Positions 54,036 through 63,664 of a stretch of DNA of 64,000 bases are shown here, one piece after another. Both the position numbers and the translations under genes were made by a program. This stretch comes from Gemmatimonadaceae bacterium (GTDB lineage Bacteria > Gemmatimonadota > Gemmatimonadetes > Gemmatimonadales > Gemmatimonadaceae): assembly GCA_013697785.1 (NCBI GenBank), contig JACCWE010000030.1, positions 1 through 64,000 on the forward strand, given 5' to 3'. Each line of letters begins with the position of its first letter. Within the stretch, counting starts at the first letter, position 1. Below the pieces are notes generated by a model, which saw nothing but the letters and a program-made list of their open reading frames with translations, was not told the origin of the DNA and did not search any database.

Positions 54036-54658
54036 GGGCATGTACGGGAGTGATCCTGGCCGGCGGTCATTCCTCGCGCTATGGAGGGAAGCCAAAGGGG
54101 CTCGAGCGCGTGGACGGCGAGCGGGTGATCGATCGCGTCGCGAAGGCGCTCGGCGGCGCGACCGACTCGCTGCTTCTGATCGCAAACGATCCGGCGGCAT
54201 CATCCTGGCTTCCTAACGTTCGCGTGGCCGGCGACGTCCGGTCCGACATCGGGAGTCTCGGCGGCATTCACGCGGCGCTCGTGCATGCGGGGACGGCAGT
54301 GATCGTCGTCGCCTGGGACATGCCGTTCGTCCCCGAAGGGCTGCTCGCCGAGTTGCGCGAGATGGGGAAGGATGCCGATGTCGTGGCGCCGGAAAGCGGA
54401 TCGTCGCGGCGCGGGCTCGAGCCGCTGTGCGCGTACTATTCGCAGGCGTGCGTCGCGCCGATCGAGCGCTCGATCGACGCCGACGACCGTCGCGTCATCG
54501 GCTTCTTCGATCAGGTGCGCCTGGCCCGCCTCGGCGTCGATGCCGTGCGGAAGTACGGAGATCCGGACCAGCTGTTCATGAATGTCAATTCACCGGACGA
54601 GCTCGCGCTCGCGGAGCAATATGCGGCGACCGCCGATCGTGACGATCATCGGAACTAA
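54032..54658 (+). CDS. mobA: Molybdenum cofactor guanylyltransferase
   Basis: 208 residues from GTG 54032. The nucleotidyltransferase motif is GVILAGGHSSRYGGKPKGLE, followed by SLLLIANDPAASSWLPNVRV, RSDIGSLGGIHAALVHAGTA, VIVVAWDMPFVPEGLLAELR (the DxPF metal site) and RRGLEPLCAYYSQACVAPIE. It links GMP to molybdopterin to make MGD. It is embedded in an fdhD-mobA-mobB-dacB-moeA run with overlapping ends, and mobB begins 38 bases before its stop. The full-length frame upstream is shadow sequence. Confidence 0.93.
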   Translation: MRACTGVILAGGHSSRYGGKPKGLERVDGERVIDRVAKALGGATDSLLLIANDPAASSWLPNVRVAGDVRSDIGSLGGIHAALVHAGTAVIVVAWDMPFVPEGLLAELREMGKDADVVAPESGSSRRGLEPLCAYYSQACVAPIERSIDADDRRVIGFFDQVRLARLGVDAVRKYGDPDQLFMNVNSPDELALAEQYAATADRDDHRN

Positions 54659-55148
54659 GAAGCAGGGGAAGACGACGCTCACCGTGAAGCTCGCGGCCGA
54701 GATGGCGAGGCGCGGACATCGCGTGATGACGATGAAGCACGGGTCGCACACCTTCAACATCGACCCGAGCACGACGGACACGTACAAGCACTATCACGAA
54801 GGGCACGCCGAGCGTGTGGCGATGGTGAGCCCGGACAAGTTCGCGCTGGTGGAGCGGTGGACGGAGGAGAAAACACCGGAGCAGATCGCGGAGCAGTACC
54901 TGTCGGACGCGGACATCGTGATCGCCGAGGGGTTCAAGGCGGCGGCGCTGCCGAAGATCGAGATCTTCAGGCGCGAAACCGGGAAGATTCAGCTGTACGA
55001 TTCCGGCTCGGAGATGAGCGCGCACTATATCGCAATCGTGACGGACGATCCGGCGATCGAAGCGAACGTGCCGCTGCTGCTGTTCTCGGATCCGGAGTGG
55101 CTAACGACGTTGGCGAACCTCGTTGAGGAAAAGGTGATGCGCATATGA
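54621..55148 (+). CDS. mobB: MobB molybdopterin-guanine dinucleotide biosynthesis GTPase
   Basis: 175 residues. ATG 54621 lies inside mobA. P-loop: VTIIGTKKQGKTTLTVKLAA, then MTMKHGSHTFNIDPSTTDTY, MVSPDKFALVERWTEEKTPE and DIVIAEGFKAAALPKIEIFR. MobB binds GTP and helps MobA or hands over the cofactor. The overlap with mobA is 38 bases and with the dacB gene 4 bases, which argues for strict co-translation. Confidence 0.93.
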   Translation: MRRPPIVTIIGTKKQGKTTLTVKLAAEMARRGHRVMTMKHGSHTFNIDPSTTDTYKHYHEGHAERVAMVSPDKFALVERWTEEKTPEQIAEQYLSDADIVIAEGFKAAALPKIEIFRRETGKIQLYDSGSEMSAHYIAIVTDDPAIEANVPLLLFSDPEWLTTLANLVEEKVMRI

Positions 55149-56668
55149 AGAGTTTGCGGCTGTTGGTTCCGATGGTGGCGGTTGGTGCGGCGTGCGCGTC
55201 GGGCGGAGTGCAGGGCGCGCCGGCGGGTGCTCCCGGCACGCCGGCGAGCATGCCGCGTGCGGCGACCGTTACGCGCGAGCAGCTCAAGCGCGAGATCGAC
55301 TCGATGGTCGCGCAGCGCGGGTTTCGCGATGCGCATTTCGGCGTGCTGGTGGTGGATCCGGAGAAGGGCGACACGCTGTACTCGCTCAATGCGGGGAAGC
55401 TCTTCATGCCGGCATCGAACATGAAGATCGTGACGGGTGCGGCATCGCTCGCGCTGCTCGGCGCGGACTACAGGTATCGAACGGACTTCGAGGCGGCTGG
55501 ATACATGAGGCACGACACGCTCGAAGGCGCGCTGATAGTAACGGGGCGCGGCGATCCAACGATCAGTGACCACATCCGCGGCAATGCGATGAACCCGCTT
55601 TACGACATCGCGGACTCGCTTCGCGCGCACGGGATCACGGTAATCACCGATGGCATCCGCGCGGCGCCGGATGTCTTTCCCGATACGACGATCGGATTCG
55701 GATGGTCGTGGGACGATCTCGGAGAGGACTACGGTGCCGGAGTCGATGCTCTCTACTTCAATGAGGGATTCGGAACGCTGATCGCGTACGGGAAGCCGGG
55801 TAAGACACCCGATAGCGTCGTGACGAGCCCTTCTCGCGTGTATCCGTTCGTGCTCAACGGCGCGAAGAGCGCGCCGTCCGACACCGGCAACATTCGTCTC
55901 GACTTCAACCAGCTTCGGAACGCGTTCATTCTGCGTGGAAAGCTGAAAACGTCCACGGATACGGTGATATACGTGTATCCGGACTCTCGCCGCGCGTATC
56001 TCGCCGCGCTGACCGAAGCGCTCCGGTCGCGTGGGATCGGGATGGGAAGCGGTCACTGGGGCACGAGCGGCACCGACGCGATCCCGTACGAACACGCGAA
56101 GATGCGTGCGCTGTTCGTGGTGCGCTCCCCGCCCCTTCGCGAGATCCTCGCCGCGCTCGAGAAGCCCTCGCAAAACCAGATCGCCGAGATTCTCTACAAG
56201 ACGCTCGGCCTCGAGAAAACAGGCACCGGCTCCGCCGACAGCGGCCGCGCGGTCGTCGAGCGCCAGCTCCAATCGTGGGGTGCGGAGTCCGACGGATATC
56301 TCATTCGCGATGGCAGTGGGCTTTCGCGCTACGACTATCTGAGCCCCGAGACGCTCGTGCGCGTCCTCGACAAGATCCGCGCCGACACCGCGTTCCACGT
56401 GTTCTACGACGCGCTCCCGATCGCAGGTGTGGACGGATCGCTCGAGCGTCGCATGCTCGGCACCGCTGCCGTCGGAAGAGTGCACGCGAAGACGGGCTCC
56501 GTCGCCAACGCGCGCTCGCTCTCCGGGTACGCGATCACCGCCGACGATCATACCGTCATTTTCAGCCTGCTCGCGAACAACTGGATCACAAAGCAGTCAG
56601 CGGTCGACAGCGTGCAGAATCGCATCGTCGTGATGCTCGCGTCGCTCAAGCTTCGTAACGCGCCGTAG
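55145..56668 (+). CDS. dacB: D-alanyl-D-alanine carboxypeptidase/endopeptidase (PBP4, S13)
   Basis: 507 residues from ATG 55145, with a lipoprotein-type signal (SLRLLVPMVAVGAACASGG). The S13 motifs are the nucleophile SNMK in FMPASNMKIVTGAASLALLG, the second motif region YLIRDGSGLSRYDYLSPETL and KTG in GRVHAKTGSVANARSLSGYA. The large insertion between the first two motifs, typical of PBP4, is present. It removes terminal D-Ala or cleaves cross-links in periplasmic peptidoglycan. It is odd that this cell-wall gene lies between mobB and moeA with a 4-base overlap before it and a TAGTG (1-base) junction after it. Confidence 0.93.
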   Translation: MKSLRLLVPMVAVGAACASGGVQGAPAGAPGTPASMPRAATVTREQLKREIDSMVAQRGFRDAHFGVLVVDPEKGDTLYSLNAGKLFMPASNMKIVTGAASLALLGADYRYRTDFEAAGYMRHDTLEGALIVTGRGDPTISDHIRGNAMNPLYDIADSLRAHGITVITDGIRAAPDVFPDTTIGFGWSWDDLGEDYGAGVDALYFNEGFGTLIAYGKPGKTPDSVVTSPSRVYPFVLNGAKSAPSDTGNIRLDFNQLRNAFILRGKLKTSTDTVIYVYPDSRRAYLAALTEALRSRGIGMGSGHWGTSGTDAIPYEHAKMRALFVVRSPPLREILAALEKPSQNQIAEILYKTLGLEKTGTGSADSGRAVVERQLQSWGAESDGYLIRDGSGLSRYDYLSPETLVRVLDKIRADTAFHVFYDALPIAGVDGSLERRMLGTAAVGRVHAKTGSVANARSLSGYAITADDHTVIFSLLANNWITKQSAVDSVQNRIVVMLASLKLRNAP

Positions 56669-57918
56669 TGTTCACCGTATCGGACGCTGTCGCGCGAATA
56701 GTCGCCGGCATCCAGCCACTCTCCGTCGAGCGTGTCGCGCTGCTCGAGGCGCTGGGCCGGGTGCTCGCGACCCCCGTCGTCTCACCGCTCACGCTCCCGG
56801 CGTGGGACAACTCCGCGATGGATGGCTATGCCTTGCGCGCGAGCGACGTCGATGGCGCGACCGCCGAAAAGCCCGTCTCGCTCACCGTGCTCGAGACCGT
56901 CGCCGCCGGCGCCTTCCCCTCGCGCGTAGTGGAAGCAGGCAGCTGCACTCGCATCATGACCGGCGCTCCGCTCCCCGAGGGCGTAGACACCGTCATCCGC
57001 CTCGAGGACACCGATGGCGGCATTGAACGCGTCTCCATTCGCAGCGATCGCGACGCGGGCCGCAACGTGCGCCACCGCGGCGAGGACATCACCACCGGCA
57101 CACAGGTCATCGACCGCGGCCAGCCGATTGGCGCCGCGCAGATCGGCGTCCTCGCCTCCGTCGGCGCATCCTCGGTCGACGTATATCGCCAGCCGCGCGT
57201 CGCCTTCTTCGGTTCCGGCGACGAGATCGTCGACCTCGACCGCTTCACCGAAGCACTCGACGGAAAGAAGATCGTCACGTCGAACAGCTACACCCTCCAC
57301 TCGCTCATTCGGCTGAACGGCGGCATCCCCGTCAACCTCGGCGTCGCGCGCGATGATCCGAAGGACATTCGCGCGCGCATCGATCGCGCCGCCGGCTGCG
57401 ATCTCCTCATCACCTCGGCTGGCATCTCCGCGGGCGAGTTCGACTATCTCCGCCCGGTGCTCGCCGAGGCGGGCGTCACGCTCGATGTGTGGAAGGTGCG
57501 CATGCGCCCCGGCGCACCGCTCGGCTTTGGATGGCTCGGCAAAATGCCATGGATTGGGCTACCGGGAAATCCGGTGTCGACGATGGTGACCTTCGAGCTC
57601 TTCGTGCGCCCCGTTCTGCGCCGCATGCTCGGCCACACGAGGCTCTTCCGCCGCCCGCTCCCGGTGACACTCGAGGAGCCGGTGAAGATCGGCGCCGCGC
57701 TCACGCACTTTCTGCGCGCGATCGTGTCCGTGAAGCCCGACGGCACGCTCAGCGCGCGACTCACCGGCCCACAGGGCTCCGGCATACTCACATCGATGTC
57801 GGTTGCCAACGCGCTGCTCGTGATTCCGCAGGAGCGCCCGCGCATCGAGGCCGGCGAAATCGTCAACGCTATTCTACTCTCCGACGACGCGCAGCTCGCG
57901 ACGCACTTCTCGTTGTGA
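56668..57918 (+). CDS. moeA: Molybdopterin molybdenumtransferase
   Basis: 416 residues from GTG 56668 (TAGTG with the dacB stop). Motifs: TLPAWDNSAMDGYALRASDV near the start, GSCTRIMTGAPLPEGVDTVI, VRHRGEDITTGTQVIDRGQP, RVAFFGSGDEIVDL, SNSYTLHSLIRLNGGIPVNL, LLITSAGISAGEFDYLRPVL and IGLPGNPVSTMVTFELFVRP. It inserts molybdate into adenylylated molybdopterin. Its C-terminal domain IV ends around EIVNAILLS. The methyltransferase gene follows four bases later. Confidence 0.95.
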   Translation: MFTVSDAVARIVAGIQPLSVERVALLEALGRVLATPVVSPLTLPAWDNSAMDGYALRASDVDGATAEKPVSLTVLETVAAGAFPSRVVEAGSCTRIMTGAPLPEGVDTVIRLEDTDGGIERVSIRSDRDAGRNVRHRGEDITTGTQVIDRGQPIGAAQIGVLASVGASSVDVYRQPRVAFFGSGDEIVDLDRFTEALDGKKIVTSNSYTLHSLIRLNGGIPVNLGVARDDPKDIRARIDRAAGCDLLITSAGISAGEFDYLRPVLAEAGVTLDVWKVRMRPGAPLGFGWLGKMPWIGLPGNPVSTMVTFELFVRPVLRRMLGHTRLFRRPLPVTLEEPVKIGAALTHFLRAIVSVKPDGTLSARLTGPQGSGILTSMSVANALLVIPQERPRIEAGEIVNAILLSDDAQLATHFSL

Positions 57919-57922
57919 CGCG

Positions 57923-58606
57923 ATGACCGTGCTGCGCGGGCGGCCGCTCGTGAAGGAGCTCGAGCGCCGCTTCGTGATAGCGCACTCGCAGGTCGATCTT
58001 CCCGGCGGCACCGTCGATCTGATGCATCCGGAGAACACCGACGCGCTGATCAGCGAAGAAGACATGGTCCGCGACGACCGCCTTCCGTACTGGGCGGATA
58101 TCTGGCCGTCGTCGCGCGTTCTCGCGCGCGCGCTCGCGGTGGAGAGCGGCGCGGGACGTACGATGCTCGAGCTCGGAGCGGGGCTTGGCCTCGCGACCAT
58201 CGGTGCGATGCGCGCGGGCTACGATGTGCTCGCGAGCGACTACTATGACGATGCGCTCCTCTTCACGAGCGCGAACGCCTGGCGAACGCTCGAGCGCGAG
58301 CCGCGCACGCGCATGATAGACTGGCGCGATCTCCCCGCCGACCTGGGCATCTTCGATCGCGTCGTCGCAGCGGATGTGATCTACGAGGATCGCTATCCGC
58401 CGCTCGTCGCGAACGTCATCGCGCGTGCGCTCGCGCCCGGCGGCGTCGCCACCATTGCAGATCCGGGGCGTCCGATGGTCGAGCAGTTCTTCGAGCTGCT
58501 TCCTGGACTCGGGCTGCGACTTCGCAATACCGAGCTCATCGAGTACGACGAGGCCCCCGCGAAGCAGACCATCCGGCTACATCATATCGTGCTATTGATT
58601 GCATAG
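57923..58606 (+). CDS. Class I methyltransferase (Nnt1/METTL21-like)
   Basis: 227 residues. The SAM fold has LPYWADIWPSSRVLARALAV then the glycine loop TMLELGAGLGLATIGAMRAG, DVLASDYYDDALLFTSANAW, MIDWRDLPADLGIFDRVVAA, DVIYEDRYPPLVANVIARAL. This pattern is like the NNMT/METTL21 'methyltransf_16' protein-lysine or small-molecule methyltransferases. The target is unknown. It follows moeA with a 4-base gap, so it is in the operon, without an obvious link to molybdenum. Confidence 0.83.
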   Translation: MTVLRGRPLVKELERRFVIAHSQVDLPGGTVDLMHPENTDALISEEDMVRDDRLPYWADIWPSSRVLARALAVESGAGRTMLELGAGLGLATIGAMRAGYDVLASDYYDDALLFTSANAWRTLEREPRTRMIDWRDLPADLGIFDRVVAADVIYEDRYPPLVANVIARALAPGGVATIADPGRPMVEQFFELLPGLGLRLRNTELIEYDEAPAKQTIRLHHIVLLIA

Positions 58607-58735
58607 AATCCAATTTCCATAGTGCACTGGCAGCAGTTCTTCGGAGATCCCCGATGCTGTCGTGAAATGATGGAGTCTCGCAGCCTGTGCCACGAGCTCG
58701 ACTCCACGAGCCGAGCGCATTTCGAGAGGTCCCAC

Positions 58736-59749
58736 ATGCGGTCGATCGGGTTACAACTCGCCCTCGCTGCGCTGGTTTTCGCCGCCGCCTGCAGCGGTGA
58801 TCGCGCTCTTGCGCCGACTACGGGACACGCGGACCAGCTCTCCGACCTTCCCCCGGAACTGTTCGCCGCCTATACCCGGACGAATCTCCCGGGAAGCGAA
58901 ACGGTGGTCGCGCTGAACGACAGCGGCGATGTAGTCGGCGCCACCGCATCCGGTGGAATTCTCTGGCATGGAGCCGCCCACGAAAGAACGACACTCCCGA
59001 TCGTTCCCGCGGCGATCGCGAACGACGGGACGGTGGCGGGGAGCATTGACGGGCATGCGGCGACCTGGAAGCGCGGCCACGTAACGATCCTCGACACGGC
59101 GGCCAGCATGGCGTCGGCGATCTGTCGTTGTGAGTCCGCTACCGTCGTCGGAAGCGTTCAGGTGAATGGAATTACTCACGCAGCGATCTGGGTCGACGGA
59201 ATCCGCATCGACGCGGGCGTGCCGCCGAACAGCAAGCACGCCGAGTTTTCGGCGATCGGGGGCGGCTTCATCGTGGGCAATGCGATCGTGCGCGCGCCCG
59301 ACCCGCAGTTTGGCGATTCCTCGGACTTCCAGCAGCCCTTCTCGTGGACTCCTGCGGGAGGATGGCTTCCCTTTAGTACCTACCCGTCATCGATAGCCCG
59401 GATCGTGTCGTTGAATGCACGCGGCATGGCCGTCGGATGGGGCTTTTGTTTTTGCAACCACGTCAACTCCGAGGAGATCTTCTATAACGTTGCTGCCCGC
59501 ACCGCAGAAGCTGAGCCCTCCTCTCCGCCTATTCTCGACATCTCCCCGACCGGCATCAACGACTCTGCTCAAATTTCCGAAGACGCGTTCTTCGCTCCCG
59601 ACAACGGACCCCTGGAGCCGATCGCACTAGCGAATGAACGGGTATTGCCTCCTGGAGTCCCCGGCGATCGAACCGCCGGTATCAACAGCGCGGGGATCAT
59701 CGCCGGCAATTCGGACGGCTCGGCGGTGCTCTGGACACCGAATCCGTGA
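58736..59749 (+). CDS. HAF-repeat-like lipoprotein
   Basis: 337 residues from ATG 58736 (GAGAGGT upstream). A lipobox-type signal reads LQLALAALVFAAACSGDRAL. The rest holds about six short repeats with a (N/S)xxGxVVG...W pattern: VVALNDSGDVVGATASGGIL, PAAIANDGTVAGSIDGHAAT, SVQVNGITHAAIWVDGIRID, LNARGMAVGWGFCFCNHVNS and INSAGIIAGNSDGSAVLWTP. They resemble the 'extracellular repeat, HAF family' described in cell-surface proteins. The base composition is less GC-rich than neighbours in places. It ends 45 bases from the convergent Fe-S oxidoreductase. Confidence 0.68.
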   Translation: MRSIGLQLALAALVFAAACSGDRALAPTTGHADQLSDLPPELFAAYTRTNLPGSETVVALNDSGDVVGATASGGILWHGAAHERTTLPIVPAAIANDGTVAGSIDGHAATWKRGHVTILDTAASMASAICRCESATVVGSVQVNGITHAAIWVDGIRIDAGVPPNSKHAEFSAIGGGFIVGNAIVRAPDPQFGDSSDFQQPFSWTPAGGWLPFSTYPSSIARIVSLNARGMAVGWGFCFCNHVNSEEIFYNVAARTAEAEPSSPPILDISPTGINDSAQISEDAFFAPDNGPLEPIALANERVLPPGVPGDRTAGINSAGIIAGNSDGSAVLWTPNP

Positions 59750-59794
59750 CGCAAAGGTCATCCCGCCGAGCGGCCCCTCCCGTGCTCTTGGGTA

Positions 59795-61864
59795 CTACGC
59801 GCGCAACCTCGAAGCCACGACCTCCGAGATATCGAACACCGGGACCTCGCTGTCCTTCGCCTTCACGCCATCGCTGATCATCGTCATGCAGAACGGGCAG
59901 GCGACCGCGAGCATGTCCGCGCCCGTCGCTAACAGCTGCTCCGCGCGCTCGACGTTGATGCGCTTCCCCTGCGTCTCCTCCATGAACATCCGCCCGCCGC
60001 CCGCGCCGCAACACATGCCGCGATCGCGCGTGCGCTCGGGCTCGACCATCGTCACGATCGGGAGCGCGCGGCGAAGAGTCTCGCGCGGCGCGTCGTACAC
60101 ATCGTTGTAGCGGCCGAGGTAGCAGCTGTCGTGGTACGCCATCGTGAGCGTCTTGCCCGCATCGGTGTCGAACGGAACGCGGCCTGCCTCGAGCAGCCGC
60201 TCGATGTACGTCGAGTGATGGATCACCTCGTAATTGCCGCCGAGCTGTGGATACTCATTGCCGATCTGATGGAAGCAGTGCGGGCAGAAGGTGACGATCG
60301 TCTTCACATCGTAGCGCGTGAGCGTCTCGATGTTCTGCTTCGCCAGCGTCTGATAGAGATATTCGTTCCCCATGCGGCGCGCGGGATCGCCGTTGCACGT
60401 CTCCTCCTGCCCGAGAATCGCGAAGGGCACGCCCGCGGCCTGGAGGATGCGCGCGAAAGCGACGCTGATCTTCTTCGAGCGATCGTCGAAAGAGCCCATG
60501 CACCCCACCCAGAAGAGAATCTCCGGGCTCTCGCCGCGTTCGACCAGCTCCGCCATCGTCGGGATGTCCATCCCCTCGGCCCACTTCGCGCGATCGTCGG
60601 GGCGGAATGCCCACGGCGATCCGTTCCGCTCCATCGACTCGAAGGTGGGCAGCACCTCGGGCGGAAAGCGCGACTCCATGAGCACCAGGTTGCGCCGCAT
60701 GTCGACGATGTGGTCGAGATGCTCGATGCCGACGGGGCACTCCTGGATGCACGCGCGGCACGTCGTACACTGCCAGAGCTCTTCCTCGGTGATGAAGTTG
60801 TCGAGCAGGCGATGCTCGAGGATCGCCGTCGCGCTCGTGCTTCCTTCGTCGCCCTCGCCGTGCACGAGCGCGTGATGCGCGAGCTCGGAATAGTCGCCGA
60901 GCAGGAGCGGCGCCTTCTCCATGAGACGCCGGCGGGTGTCGATGATGATCTTGCGGGGACTCAGCACCTTCCCCGTGAGATGCGCAGGGCATACCGAGGT
61001 GCAGCGGCCACACTCCGTGCACGTGTAGCCGTCGAGCAGGTCCTTCCACGTCATCTGATCGACATCGGCCGCGCCGAACTGTTCGACATTCTCCGCCTCG
61101 AGATCGAGGAAGCGGATCACGCCCTTCGGCCCCGGGCCCTGCGAATTCGAGAAGTAGACGTTCGGAATCGACGAAACGATGTGCAGATGCTTGGAGTACG
61201 GCAGGAAGTTCAGGAAGGCGAGCACGAGGAGCGCGTGTGCCCACCAGAAGACGGCGTGCGCGCCGTTCAGAAGCCCGATGGGCAGACCGCGAAGCGGCAT
61301 CGAGAGCGCGAATGACAGCGGCTTCGCACGCGTGATCGACTCGGGGTCGAGCGCGAGCTCGATCGCATTCACGCCGAACATCGTCACCATCAGGCCGGCG
61401 ATGGCGCCAAGGATGATGAGCGCGTCGCTGTGCTCGAGATTGTCGCCCTCGAGGCGCTCGGGATGAAGCACGAGGCGCCGGTAGAAGGCGAACGCGACCG
61501 CGCCGAGGACGAGCGCGCCGAAGAGGTCCTGCGAGATCGAATAAAACTGGTAGAGCGACGTCGGCAGGAAGTCGTACGAGAATGCAGGGAAGCTGCCGTG
61601 GAGCAGCAACTCGATCGTGCCGGCGGTGAGCACGCAGAAGCCCCAGAAGATGAGCGCGTGCATCGGGCCGGCCACCGGATCGCGCAGAATCTTCTTCTGC
61701 AGGAAGGCCACGGTTATGACGTTCTTGAGGCGAACGAGCGGATGCCCGCCGCGATCATCCGGGAGCGCTATCGAGAGATAGCTGAGCAGCCGCTGAACGT
61801 TATAGGAGAAAAATCCGGCGGCGAGCAGCAGGACGATCAGGAAAACGGCATTCTCGATTCGCAT
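59795..61864 (-). CDS. etfD: Membrane Fe-S oxidoreductase, EtfD type (Etf:quinone)
   Basis: About 689 residues. The N-terminus is a NarI-like membrane domain with about six helices (IENAVFLIVLLLAAGFFSYN, DPVAGPMHALIFWGFCVLTA, AHAVFWWAHALLVLAFLNFL) and heme- or quinone-type His. Then two 4Fe-4S motifs CTECGRCTSVCP and CTTCRACIQECPVGI, followed by CCG-domain elements (WVGCMGSFDDRS, EETCNGDPARRMG, CPHCFHQI, DSCYLGRYNDVY and MCCGAGGGRMFMEE). This is the layout of the recently named EtfD, which passes electrons from Etf to menaquinone. It follows etfBA by 46 bases. Confidence 0.85.
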   Translation of the reverse strand: MRIENAVFLIVLLLAAGFFSYNVQRLLSYLSIALPDDRGGHPLVRLKNVITVAFLQKKILRDPVAGPMHALIFWGFCVLTAGTIELLLHGSFPAFSYDFLPTSLYQFYSISQDLFGALVLGAVAFAFYRRLVLHPERLEGDNLEHSDALIILGAIAGLMVTMFGVNAIELALDPESITRAKPLSFALSMPLRGLPIGLLNGAHAVFWWAHALLVLAFLNFLPYSKHLHIVSSIPNVYFSNSQGPGPKGVIRFLDLEAENVEQFGAADVDQMTWKDLLDGYTCTECGRCTSVCPAHLTGKVLSPRKIIIDTRRRLMEKAPLLLGDYSELAHHALVHGEGDEGSTSATAILEHRLLDNFITEEELWQCTTCRACIQECPVGIEHLDHIVDMRRNLVLMESRFPPEVLPTFESMERNGSPWAFRPDDRAKWAEGMDIPTMAELVERGESPEILFWVGCMGSFDDRSKKISVAFARILQAAGVPFAILGQEETCNGDPARRMGNEYLYQTLAKQNIETLTRYDVKTIVTFCPHCFHQIGNEYPQLGGNYEVIHHSTYIERLLEAGRVPFDTDAGKTLTMAYHDSCYLGRYNDVYDAPRETLRRALPIVTMVEPERTRDRGMCCGAGGGRMFMEETQGKRINVERAEQLLATGADMLAVACPFCMTMISDGVKAKDSEVPVFDISEVVASRLRA

Positions 61865-61910
61865 GGAACCGAAGCTATGGCGCGTCGAGGGCCGAAACAA
61901 CCGGCGAAGC

Positions 61911-62900
61911 TCAGCCCTTCGCGCGCGCCTCTTTCACCGCAGCGGTAAGCACGGGCAGAATCTCGATCACATCGCCGACGATGCCGTAATCGGCGACCTT
62001 GAAGATCGGCGCTTCCTTGTCCTTGTTGATCGCGACGATCGTGCGCGAGTTGCGCATGCCGGCGATGTGCTGGATCGCACCGGAGATGCCGAGCGCGACA
62101 TAGAGCTCCGGCGAGACCTGGCGTCCAGTCTGCCCGATCTGATCGCTGTGCGGACGCCAGCCGTCGTCGGTCACCGCGCGCGTCGCGCCCACCGCCGCGT
62201 TGCCGAACGCCGCAGCGAGATCCTCGACGAGCTTGAAGTTCTCCGCGCTCTTGAGCCCGCGCCCGCCGCTCACGATCACCGGCGCATCGCCGATGTCGAG
62301 CTTGGCGCCCCCGCCTACCACCATCTCTTTCACGACGAGCTTCGATGCCGCCGGATCCACCGCCGGCTGCACGGTCTCGATGCGCGCGTCCTTCGCCGCC
62401 TCGACCGCTGCCCGCGCGCCCGGCCGCAGCGTCACGATCGCCGGCGAGCCCGTGAGCTTGAGCGTCGCGATCACCTTCCCCGCGTACGCCGGATGCTTGA
62501 CGACGATTGCATCACCTGCGAGCTCGAGCGACGTGACATCCGCCGCCATGCTCACACCCAGCTGCGCGGCCACGCGCGGCGCGAGATCACGCCCCTGGGC
62601 GCTCGCGGAGAAAATCGCGGCGCGATAGCCGCCGGCCTTGATGCGCGCCGACGCCGTCGCAGCCAACGCTTCGACGTTCGTATTCGCGAGCCCCGCATGC
62701 TCCACCACGAGCACCACGTCGGCGCCGTACTTCCCGAGCTCCGCCGCGAGCGACGCAACACCCGGCGCGCCCGCGAGCATCGCGTGCACCTCGCCGCCGC
62801 CGCTCGCGTCGGCCAGCGCACGCGCAGCGCTCACCGTTTCGAACGCCACACGCCTGAGCGCACCACCGCGCGACTCCGCAAATGCAAACGTATTCGCCAT
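61911..62900 (-). CDS. etfA: Electron transfer flavoprotein, alpha subunit
   Basis: About 329 residues. The N-terminal part has [40 protein letters not shown] and [20 protein letters not shown]. The C-terminal FAD domain has [80 protein letters not shown] and [20 protein letters not shown], the classical FixB/EtfA signature. It holds FAD and takes electrons with EtfB from acyl-CoA dehydrogenases. The start is ATG 62900 (TGATG with the etfB stop); GTG 62903 is also in frame. Confidence 0.96.
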   Translation of the reverse strand: MANTFAFAESRGGALRRVAFETVSAARALADASGGGEVHAMLAGAPGVASLAAELGKYGADVVLVVEHAGLANTNVEALAATASARIKAGGYRAAIFSASAQGRDLAPRVAAQLGVSMAADVTSLELAGDAIVVKHPAYAGKVIATLKLTGSPAIVTLRPGARAAVEAAKDARIETVQPAVDPAASKLVVKEMVVGGGAKLDIGDAPVIVSGGRGLKSAENFKLVEDLAAAFGNAAVGATRAVTDDGWRPHSDQIGQTGRQVSPELYVALGISGAIQHIAGMRNSRTIVAINKDKEAPIFKVADYGIVGDVIEILPVLTAAVKEARAKG

Positions 62901-63652
62901 CACAACACCTTTGCTTCGGTGTGAAGCAGCCGCACCAGTTCGGCCACCGCGCCCGGCCCCTCGCCCACGATCCGGCCTGCCGCGCGCTCCGGCGGCAGCT
63001 CCATCTTCTCGAGCGTCAGGCTCTCATCTCCGAGTTGCGCGGCCCTCACCTCGAGCGGCTTCTTCTTCGCCGCCATGATCCCCTTGAGCGATGGATAGCG
63101 CGCCCTCGGCATCCCTTCATCGATGGTGACCACGGCCGGAAGCGCGAAGTCCACGATCTCAGCCGCCCCCTCGAGATCGCGGCGCGCCGTCCCCCGGCCG
63201 CTCGAGATATCGAGGGAAGACACAGCCGTCGCGCATGGTAGGCCGAGCATCTCCGCGACCATCGGGCCGACGGTCGCATTGGCGGAGTCCACGGCCTGCC
63301 GACCGAAGAAAATGAGATCGTAGCCGCCATCCTTGAGCTCGGCGGCGAGCGCGCGCGCGATCGACAGCCCATCGGTCGGCACACGATCGGCCTTGAGCTG
63401 TACCGCGCGCTCGGCTCCCATCGACAGCGCCTTCCGCAGCTGCTCCTGCACGACGTCGGGTCCGAGCGAGATCACGACCGTCTCGCCGGGTCCCTGCTTC
63501 TCGTTGAGCTGAAGCGCAGTCTCCACCGCGTAGCCATCGAAGTCGCTCAGGTCGTACTTGAGCCCCGCCTCATCGACCGCCGTGCCGCTCGCCGCAATCC
63601 TGAATCGCGTCTCCATGTCGGGAACGCGCTTGATGCACACCGCGATTTTCAC
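62900..63652 (-). CDS. etfB: Electron transfer flavoprotein, beta subunit
   Basis: 250 residues. It starts MKIAVCIKRVPDMETRFRI, then LSDFDGYAVETALQLNEKQG, ALSMGAERAVQLKADRVPTD, DLIFFGRQAVDSANATVGPM, VAEMLGLPCATAVSSLDISS and a late VDFALPAVVTIDEGMPRARY with PSLKGIMAAKKKPLE. It binds AMP and pairs with EtfA. It starts 12 bases after the acyl-CoA dehydrogenase stop, so the order ACAD, etfB, etfA, etfD gives a complete path for fatty- or amino-acid derived acyl-CoA oxidation. Confidence 0.96.
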   Translation of the reverse strand: MKIAVCIKRVPDMETRFRIAASGTAVDEAGLKYDLSDFDGYAVETALQLNEKQGPGETVVISLGPDVVQEQLRKALSMGAERAVQLKADRVPTDGLSIARALAAELKDGGYDLIFFGRQAVDSANATVGPMVAEMLGLPCATAVSSLDISSGRGTARRDLEGAAEIVDFALPAVVTIDEGMPRARYPSLKGIMAAKKKPLEVRAAQLGDESLTLEKMELPPERAAGRIVGEGPGAVAELVRLLHTEAKVL

Positions 63653-63664
63653 ACGAGACCAGAG

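Noticed and set aside
60131..61315. A 394-codon plus-strand frame over the EtfD-type gene
   Set aside because: Antisense shadow; the minus-strand protein has intact Fe-S motifs.
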